DNA of 64,000 bases from Gigaspora rosea (taxonomy: Eukaryota; Glomeromycota; Glomeromycetes; Diversisporales; Gigasporaceae), in the NCBI GenBank assembly GCA_003550325.1, contig QKWP01000139.1:270298-334297 (forward strand). The letters run 5' to 3'. The notes under the pieces were generated by a model. It saw nothing but the letters and a program-made list of their open reading frames with translations, was not told the origin of the DNA and ran no database searches. Both the position numbers and the translations under genes were made by a program. Below, piece after piece: positions 56,048 through 64,000 of the stretch (its first letter is position 1; every line of letters begins with the position of its first letter).

Positions 56048-57650
56048 GTAAGTTCTATAACAAAATTTTTATAGTAACTTATAATAACTTTAACTATATA
56101 CTGTATATTACCAGAATATGTAGTAAGTAAAAACTGTAATAAAATTTTTATTAAAAATTACAATGCTTATCAGAATAGCAAGTTGATAAAAATCAAGTTA
56201 CTTTGCTTAACTTTAATCACTACACACTTTTTACTTTAATGCAAGTTAACTCAATTTTAACTATATAATGTACTGTGTATTACTTGAATAATAAGTAATT
56301 TTGTAACAGAATTTTTATAGCAATTATAATAAGAATTATGATAAAATTATAATAATTCCAATGCAAATTAACTAACATTTAACTACTATTATACATTACT
56401 AAAATAGTAAGTTTTGTAATAAAATTTCTTATAGTAACTCTTTATACAAACTAGCTTAACCCTAACTGCTAAACATATTGTGTCAATGAGATATGTTTCA
56501 AGTAAGTTTTGCAACAGAATTTTTTACAGTAATTTTACAATGCAAGCTAATTCAACCTTAACCATATACTATTGCCAGAATAGCAAGTTCTATAACCAAA
56601 TTTTTTTTATAGTACCTTATAGTGTAGCCTTATTCACATGCTATATGACAGAATTTTTTATAGTAACTCTTTATATAAATTATGATAATTCGAATGAAAC
56701 CAACCCAACTTTAACTGCATATTGTATCATTGAAATACAAGTAAATTCTATATTTTTTAGTAATTTTACAATGTGTAATAATTCAACATAACTATAAAAC
56801 TGTGTGTCACCAGAATAGTAGTTCCTGTAATGAATTTTGTACAGTAATTTACAATGGTGACTAATTCAACCTTACCAACATACTATGTGTTGTTGGAATA
56901 GCAAGTAAAAATTTTTACAGTAATTCTTATTAATAAAAATCATAATAATTTGAATCAAAACAACTCAACTATATTGCATTACCAAAATAGCAAGATTTGC
57001 AACAGAATTTTTTATAATTAATTAAAAATAATTTTAATGCACTAACTCAACTTTAGTTACAAATTGTGCTACCAGAATAGCAGATTCCATTTATAGTAAC
57101 TTATAATAGAAAACATGATAATTTTAATGCAAACTTACTTAACCTTAACTACATACTATATCACTAGAATAGTAAGCTCTGTAACAGAATTTCTTACGAT
57201 GCCTTATTACATATAAAATTGCATTATTTTCCAATGCAAATTAGCTTAACCTTTACCACATGTCAAGTATCACCAGAATAGCAAGTAAAGAATTTTTATA
57301 AGCTCACAATAAAAATTAACACAACCTTTATCAATACAATATTTTGCCAGAATAATTAAAATTCTATAACAGACTTTTTATAGTAGAAGTTACAATAATT
57401 TTTAATGAAACCTTAATCATGCACTGTGTGTTGACAGAATAGCAAGATCTTTAACAGTGTCCTTTACAGTATCATATTATAGAATTCATGATAACTCCAA
57501 TGCAAACTAGCTTAGCCTTAACTATATAACATGTATCCCAGGATAGTGGTAGTTTTGTAACAATTTTTTACATTAATGCATAATAGAAAACATGATTTTT
57601 TATAGTGAAATTATATAATTTCAATTTATACAATATCTTACAAATGTAAT
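56048..57650. repeat. Degenerate ~115-bp tandem array
   Basis: About 14 diverged copies of a unit containing CCAGAATAGCAAGT, TGTAACAGAATTTTTTATAG, and TAATTCNAATGCAAACTAAC followed by TTAACCTTAACTACATAC. Spacing is 75-130 bp. It starts where the two F-box blocks diverge and ends just before unit E. The 103-codon frame at 56480-56791 is by chance. Similar units in reverse lie at 63640-64000. Confidence 0.75.
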
Positions 57651-57702
57651 GAATAAAATAGGGTAGCGCGTAAGCGCCATCTGTTACACTAGTTATTCTG
57701 CA

Positions 57703-59148
57703 ATTTATCAACGGTGATAATATTATTGAGCTTTTATGTTGAAAAATTTAATGTAAAAAAAAATCAACATAGTAATACTGTGCGTTAGTGCGATAATGAA
57801 TGAAACAGCTTGAACAATATTATATTTACCCTAATAATTATAAAATTGATAACCAGGGCAAAAAAAATAGAGGTTTGAAACGATCATTTTTACTATTTAA
57901 ACTTATTTCTTGGATGCACTAAACATGTTAAAAATACTTTCTCTAATTAAATTTTAACTAGTATTTAAAATTGACCTGCACAAGATGCAAATGTAAAGTA
58001 GTTTTTTTAGTGCAAGTATTTTATAAAAAGTTAAAAAATGGTGCACAAAATTTTATTATATACATACATTTATGTAAAAACTAGTTACTTTTTGTTCTGA
58101 ATTTTATACTGATTCGATTTATTTATTGAGCCACTTGAGAACACCTTATTATAATGGTTAGAGCAGTAATCCAAATTTTAGGTTAGTTCTGAGCATTTTA
58201 CTTAGTATCCTCAATTTTCAATTACCTAGTAGGCTTTTTAAGATATAATACCCAGTGTTAAACACACTGGTGTCAATTACCCAAATTATTTTTCAATCAA
58301 TGGAAATTTAAAAATAAAATTGTTAACTAATAATTGACAAATTTTAATAACATAGCTAATATTTTTAAATTCCCAATATTATAAAATGTTGCAAACGATT
58401 GTGAAAATTTAAGCCCTAACAAATTCGCCTATACTCTTTTATTAATTACTCTAATCATAAATCTTAACTTAATAAAAAAGTTGACAAAAGAGGACCTGAA
58501 GAAATTTTAAAATTCGTATACCATACGTAAAATAGAACCCAATTTCACCATCATCCGATTTTACAATCATCAATAACATAAAATCTTTGAGACCTGGAGT
58601 GCTCTCAAGCGTCGTTCTTAATGTGATTATCTGATTATATTTACATAAAATTTTTAGGGAATCGATGGTTGTACCCAAAATTTGATATTCATATCTCCTA
58701 CGAAATTAAAGAATTTTTTTCAACTTTGAGCGAAGGTATCTTACAACCACCAGATCAAATTCAATGTTAACACGTGAGAAAAGCTAAAACATAGGAACGA
58801 TAAAAAGTTATGTCGGCATCACTTATCAGAACCCTATATATCTAAAAAATGTCAATCAAACACCCTCAATATATCCATGAACCTTGTTTTATAAATAACA
58901 ATAAACACACGATCATTTCAAGGTTAATCTTATAGATGGTGGCAGGTTTTATAAAAAAATCAAAATCAGGCTAATTTGTGATTAAATTATAAGCTACCTA
59001 TATAGTATTTTTATAATAAAATTTGGAATGAATTTATAATTACGAATCAAATAAATAAAAAAAATACCCAATAATACTTAAAATAAAAAATCTACATACG
59101 AATATCTTTTTTTTAAAAAAACTATCTACATACGAAAAATCTTTTTTT
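57703..59148 (-). repeat. Conserved 3' flank of the kinase unit (copy E)
   Basis: Inverted match to 1617-3120 and 46341-47820. The 69-codon minus frame at 58469-58678 is not kept open in the other copies, so it is not treated as a gene. Confidence 0.8.
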
Positions 59149-60331
59149 TTAAAAAAAATCAAAAGCCATCAGGAAATCGGAGAGTTCAATTCCTTTACTG
59201 AGCAAAGCCATTTCAGAGAATTTTTCAGTAATTTCACGCGTGTTGATAAACTTGCTTCCACCGTTAAACATATTCTCATAGTACGAATCTTCAATATTCT
59301 CAAGTATTGATTTGGATTCATTTAATTCAAATAAAACGCTTTCATCATTTTGCCATTTATCAAAAATTTCACAAAGATCTTTTGCTGATGAACGTTTATC
59401 GGAATTTTTATCCCAACATTTTTTCATAAGGTTTACGTAACATTGTGGTGCTTCATTATTAACAGCAGGTCTTAAATCATGATAACACATTAAAAAACAA
59501 AGTTGTGACATATCAAGTTTTTGATTATACGATACAGCTTTTCCATATAAAATTTCCCACATAATTATACCAAATGAATAAATATCGGATGCTTTAGTGT
59601 ACGGTTGGTTGTTCAAAACTTCTGGTGCAACGTATGGTAAAATTCCATAAATTCCATTATATTTTGATTTTGACATTATATTAGCGAATATAGAAAGTCC
59701 TAAATCGGCAATGTAAGCACTTTTAAAACTATTTAGAAGTATATTTCCACTATGTAAATCACGATGAATAAGATCATGAGAATGGATTATCTGAAGATCT
59801 GATGCAATACATTGTAGCAGATTTAATTTATTTTTCCAATTCATTTGCCATAAAGTATATAAATTTTGTCGCAAACTGCCTTCTCGAGCATATTCCATGA
59901 CAAGTATATAATCACCAGAAGCTTTATCTTTTGATATACCAAAACATTTTAAAAATGTTGGATTTTTAAGTCCAATATCACAATATGCTTTTAACTAATT
60001 AATAAAAATATTCAAATTATTAATATAAATAATAAATAAAGAATAACATATACTAATTAGTAAAAATATTTAATAAAGTTTACCTCATTTATAAATTCTT
60101 CGTGATAATTATTTGATTCATGCAATAATTTAAGCGCAACAGGTCTGTCCAAATTTTGACTTTTATCAAACCACATAGCTACGTACACAGTTGCAAATCC
60201 ACCTTCACCTATCTTTTCAATACTTTTAAAATCATAAGGAATCCACGATAACTGATATTGATTTTCTGTCAAAATCTTTTTCAAATTATCATCAATTTCA
60301 AGATTACGCAACCAGTCACATTTATTCGCTG
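59149..60331 (-). CDS. TKL-type protein kinase, two exons (copy E), best-preserved copy
   Basis: Exon 1 runs to 60084, exon 2 from 59994 to 59149, with an 89-bp GT-AG intron (59995-60083). At least 357 aa from EIDDNLKKILTENQYQLSWI. Glycine loop GEGGFATVY, ATP lysine in PVALKLLHES, helix-C glutamate in HEEFINE, MEYAREGSL hinge, HRDLHSGN catalytic loop, DLG for DFG, VAPEVL, DIYSFGIIMWEI, and a C-lobe ending ...KRSSAKDLCEIFDKW. Ser/Thr/Tyr kinase of the TKL type, probably cytosolic. The last ~10 residues differ from copy A because of a one-base loss near the stop (ends MAFDFF). No in-frame ATG precedes the domain. The exon seems to begin at an acceptor-like CTCAG (60332-60336), so a 5' exon is missing from my model. 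Sel1 gene E lies upstream on the same strand. Confidence 0.8.
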
Positions 60332-60629
60332 CTGAGATTTATTTATAAAATTAATTAATAATAGATTTTAAAAAGTATTATAATAATGATAATACCTGAT
60401 TTTAAATATTTTTCCCTAATCGGTGATTTAAATATTTGAACTTATTAAATATGTATATATAAACGTAATACGACCACAGATCTATCAATTGAATTTCAAG
60501 ATCAGGTCAGGTGTAATTACTAATAATTTCATCTTTTTAAATTTTTAATTTTATTTTTCGGGTTCAATTACACCTGATCATATCATATAATTTGATTGTG
60601 GTGCGTCAAACTTAAATTTAAATTAAAAT
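60332..60629 (-). other. Sel1-kinase spacer (unit E)
   Basis: Reference form of the spacer that is split in unit B/C. The uninterrupted sequence AATGATAATACCTGAT at 60386-60401 is the equivalent of the two insertion edges at 32580 and 42353. Confidence 0.6.
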
Positions 60630-61646
60630 TTACCTTTGATACCAGTATTTTGCTTTATGTAAATCCCTTGTTATTCCAATTCCATTTCGATAACATTCCG
60701 CAACTTTTGACATTCCATTGGCGAAACCCATCTCTGCTGATTTTTGATAATAAATGAATGCCTTATGTTCATCCTTTTCAACTCCACTTCCATATTGATA
60801 ACAACCTCCAACATTAAATGCTCCACTAGCATAACCCATCTCTGCAGATATTTGAAAATAAATGAATGCCTTATGTTCATCCTTTTCAACTCCAATTCCA
60901 TATTGATAACAACCTCCAACATTAAATGCTCCACTAGCATAACCCATCTCTGCAGATATTTGAAAATAAATGAATGCCTTATGTTCATCCTTTTCAACTC
61001 CAATTCCATTTTGATAAAAATACGCAACATTATATGTTCCATCGGCGTGACCCATTTCTGCAGATTGTTGATAATAAATAAATGCCTTATGTTCATCCTT
61101 AAAAACTCCTATCCCATGACAATAACAATGTCCAACTTTGTATGTTCCATTAACGTTACCCATCTCTGCAGATTTTTGATAATAAATGAGTGCCTTATGT
61201 TCGTCCTTTTCAACACCAATTTCTTTTTCATAACAGACACCGACGAAAAATATTCCACAAGAATCATTCATCTCTGCAGATTTTTGATAATAAATATATG
61301 CTTTGTGTTCATCTTTTTCAACCCATTTACCATAACGATAGCAACTTGCAAGAACGAGTTGAATCGTAGGATTGGTTTGATCATCTAAGCAAAAATAGAT
61401 AATATTAACTGGATTTTGCTTCTTATTTAATAAAAATTGATCTAACGTCTCAAAAATTAAACGAAAATATCTGCCTTTTAAACTATCTTCATAATAAAGA
61501 TTACACATTTCTTTAACAATTTCATTTAGAAATGAAAGATCCTGCAAATTATTATCTTCTAAATTCAATTGGGTAATATTGTTGGTTATTTGAGTAATAT
61601 CTGACGAATTATCGATTTTTTCAAATATATTATTGTAATTTGACAT
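60630..61646 (-). CDS. Sel1-repeat protein, 338 aa (copy E)
   Basis: Complete ORF from ATG 61646 (MSNYNNIFEKIDNSSDITQI). N-terminal ~90 aa without repeats, then seven 36-aa Sel1 repeats. Repeats 5 and 6 (YASGAFNVGGCYQYG) are nearly identical in DNA over 108 bp (60780-60995), a very recent internal duplication. The total remains seven repeats and 338 aa, exactly as in copy D. Ends ITRDLHKAKYWYQR. Likely cytosolic adaptor. Shares promoter elements with copies C and D; kinase E follows ~300 bp downstream. Confidence 0.9.
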   Translation of the reverse strand: MSNYNNIFEKIDNSSDITQITNNITQLNLEDNNLQDLSFLNEIVKEMCNLYYEDSLKGRYFRLIFETLDQFLLNKKQNPVNIIYFCLDDQTNPTIQLVLASCYRYGKWVEKDEHKAYIYYQKSAEMNDSCGIFFVGVCYEKEIGVEKDEHKALIYYQKSAEMGNVNGTYKVGHCYCHGIGVFKDEHKAFIYYQQSAEMGHADGTYNVAYFYQNGIGVEKDEHKAFIYFQISAEMGYASGAFNVGGCYQYGIGVEKDEHKAFIYFQISAEMGYASGAFNVGGCYQYGSGVEKDEHKAFIYYQKSAEMGFANGMSKVAECYRNGIGITRDLHKAKYWYQR

Positions 61647-61760
61647 TTTGACGCAAGAAAATAGTTTGAAACGGAAGTGGTATTACATTTACATTGCGCA
61701 ATGTGCACAGTTTATATATTTTTATACATACGCAGTGTAACACTTCTCAACATATTGGGT
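61647..61760 (-). promoter_or_regulatory. Upstream region of Sel1 copy E
   Basis: Matches one half of the C/D palindromic region: AAAATAGTTTGAAACGGAAG, CATTGCGCAATG, TATATATTTTTATACATACG, GCAGTGTAACACTTCTCAAC. Similarity stops at 61760, which therefore marks the outer border of the unit. Confidence 0.55.
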
Positions 61761-61859
61761 TGTTAACGATTTTCATATTATCGTATACTTTTTTAAAAAA
61801 AAAAGCATAGTTTTGTCTGCTTCTAGCGTTAAAAATGATTGTAATTATTATAGAACAGG

Positions 61860-62215
61860 GTGAATCCTGTATATATACTACCTGAGAGCAACATTGGCAA
61901 CGGACTTAATTGGTAAGTTTATTTCAGAAAACCACCAACTTTTTCCAAATTGTCAACTCCCGACACTCGTTCAAACTACTAATGTCTAAATCTCATTAAA
62001 ATTTTCCTTATTATTGTATTTATTTGTGTCAAAAATATAAAAGATAAACCAAGAACTTGGTCTCTCTCTACCAAATCATGTCACAATTAAAAATGCAAAT
62101 AATGCATCTTAACAAATTTTATTTACTACTTTATGAGTTAGATTTTAGTGAGATAATTAAAGCTGGCAAATCTCCAAAAATAGAGTATTTATCTTTTATT
62201 TTAAATATAAGAAGT
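61860..62215 (+). pseudogene. Unrecognised coding relic, match to 48890-49255
   Basis: Frame pieces include SNIGNGLN and ATLATDLIGKFISENHQLFP, then LDFSEIIKAGKSPKIEYLSF. It is more eroded than the copy at 48890. Family unknown. Confidence 0.5.
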
Positions 62216-63460
62216 TAGAAACTTAATAATATAATAATTTATATGTTTAATAATTTAATAAAGTGTTAACATTTGGGCTATGTCTAACCAAAGTTTTATT
62301 TGAACTTTGACAAATACGGACAAGGACTAATCCAAAAATTGTTGTGACTGACGTGTTAAAAAATCACAACTGAATCTGGTCGACACATAATCTTATAATA
62401 AACTCTACAGTGAAGATAAGCGAAGTTTGGTTCAAAACTAGTCTATATAAATTTCTTTCAAGTTGCATATTGATACAATTTTGAAGTTTTAAAAAATTTT
62501 ACCACAAGAACGGATTAGAGTTCTTTATAATATAATGTAAATTCTTAATTAAAGAAAACACTTTCATCTAAAACGTATAATAAATACTGCACATAGTAAA
62601 ATGACAATAATGTTTATTAGTCAGCGTGTTCGGCGGTCCACATCAAAATTCTTAATATTTCTTGAAAGTGTTAAAGCTTCTTCTATGTATATTTCATATG
62701 TGGAAATATTAAATTCTTCAATTTCAAAGTTCATGAACGCAAATAAATTATGATCTATTTATTTTTATTATATTAATTCAATATTTCCAATCAACATCGA
62801 TAAGATTAGAGTTCATTTTAACGTCGCCTTCATAGCAGATTTTCTATTTATCACCTTATGAGTTATAATGGCTGTCATAACGTTGAACCTAAATAATTTT
62901 TACAATAGTTGGGTGGTTTGAGTAGAATTTCTTTATTGTTGTCAAATTACCTTTGTCATATTCTGGATCACTTCTAATTTTAGTTACAACATACGCAGTT
63001 TATCTTTTTGACGTAAAAAGTTTCTACAACTATAGTTTATATTGAATCCTTGGTTGAAAATGAAACTGTTTAAATATATATTTTATTAAAACGATAGTTT
63101 GATATATTTGATTTAATATGATATTTGACTAAACATCACATTTCTTTATAGAAATTTTATACTTAAATTTCTTAATTTGTATAGTATACACATTAAAATC
63201 AAATACTTTTAAATTGTCAACTTCAATAAACTTTAGCATTTAAAGTGTACTGTATTATGCCTTTTAGATTTCTTGCATTATATGTATGTTATATGAAAAT
63301 TATAGATGTGCATTCCTATTATTTATACTAATGCGACGGGAGACGCATTCGCTTCACCCATCTTATTTGTTTAAATAACAATGCTAAAAATTCTTTACAA
63401 AACATATCTATTGCAACATACAAATATATAGTTAAATTTGCATAAGTTACATTGAAATTA
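62216..63460. other. Intergenic AT-rich sequence, nothing recognised
   Basis: No ORF above 60 codons, no repeat and no RNA signal that I can support. Confidence 0.45.
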
Positions 63461-63629
63461 CATGTCACTCTGGTTATACCGACATCTGGATATAACTACA
63501 TCATAGTAAAATCTTTCTATACCAACATTTTTTTCAAAAATTTAATATAAAATGTTGGCATAACTCTTGTATTGACATTTAAATTTTTTACTGATGACTC
63601 AAAAATGTCGATATAATTAGAGTGACATG
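63461..63629. mobile_element. Small MITE, TGTCACTCT ends
   Basis: Ends CATGTCACTCTGGTTATACC and, inward from the right, CATGTCACTCTAATTATATC, both followed by GACAT. About 170 bp with TA near both borders, consistent with Tc1/mariner MITEs. Confidence 0.65.
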
Positions 63630-63639
63630 TGTATCATGA

Positions 63640-64000
63640 TCTTACTATCATTTATTGTGAAGAGTTCTGTTACAGAATTTACTAATGCAGTATATGCAGT
63701 AGTAAAGTTGAATGAGTATCAGATTGTTATAATTTTTACTATAATTTGGTGTAAAAATTCCTCATGATTTGCTATATAAAATGTAAGTATAGAACTTACA
63801 AACGATTGTGAAACACATAATATATGATCAAATTTGATTTGGTTTATACTAGAATTATTACAATTTTATTATAGTTTAAAAATATATCTGTTAAAGTACT
63901 TGTTAACTATAGTGATATACAGAGTAATAGGATTAAGGTTGAGTTGGTTTATTTCTGGAGCAGAGCAAGGTCAGGCAATAGAGAAGAAAAATGAGTTCAT
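63640..64000. repeat. Reverse-orientation relic of the 56048-57650 tandem array
   Basis: Contains AGTTCTGTTACAGAATTTAC and, near 63950, the complement of AACCAACTCAACCTTAATCC. Both are unit landmarks of the array. Runs to the window edge. Confidence 0.45.

Overview
The window looks like a piece of a very AT-rich fungal nuclear genome, most likely an arbuscular mycorrhizal fungus (Glomeromycota, Rhizophagus-like). The reasons are the family mix (Sel1-repeat proteins, TKL-type kinases with an HRDLHSGN catalytic loop, an F-box protein beginning MASKIF), short introns (89 and 60 bp), and a dense load of Tc1/pogo/hAT transposons, MITEs and a LINE. I see no rRNA, tRNA or CRISPR. The organism is inferred from family resemblance, not from a search.

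The host genes are only a few families, repeated. The basic unit is a Sel1-repeat gene, a ~300 bp spacer, a two-exon kinase gene, and ~1.5 kb of conserved 3' flank. Unit A is on + (1-3277, Sel1 cut by the window edge). Unit B/C is on - and split in two: kinase half 29105-32580, Sel1 half 42353-43654. Unit D is on + (43846-48010). Unit E is on - (57703-61760). An F-box gene on - lies between A and B/C (intact, 13353-14888), and a second, broken one lies between D and E (53398-54892). The window therefore reads as two tandem versions of one ancestral segment: Sel1-kinase(+), F-box(-), Sel1-kinase(-). Version 1 (1-43654) has been swollen by insertions; version 2 (43846-61760) is compact. C and D meet head to head in a long inverted repeat with a 191 bp shared promoter region.

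Insertions in version 1: a Tc1-like element (3849-8602) holding a nested pogo/Tigger element (4048-7847); an intact pogo-like element with perfect 26 bp terminal repeats (10211-13178), whose empty site survives in version 2; several MITEs; a decayed LINE (about 18600-26790); a 24-bp dyad minisatellite (26870-28440); a VIT-domain pseudogene (28610-29078); and a 9.8 kb nest (32580-42353) inside the Sel1-kinase spacer of unit B/C. That nest is a MITE, then a ~9 kb hAT-type composite with an 8-bp target duplication, then a solo LTR inserted into that duplication. The hAT composite carries an array of alternating palindromes, a fold-back element, a hAT transposase relic and a further hAT MITE.

Likely functional genes: F-box protein 13353-14888, Sel1 proteins 43846-44862 and 60630-61646, kinase E 59149-60331, and pogo transposase 11187-12935. 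The other kinase and F-box copies carry clear lesions. From 61760 on there are only relics, one MITE and AT-rich sequence.
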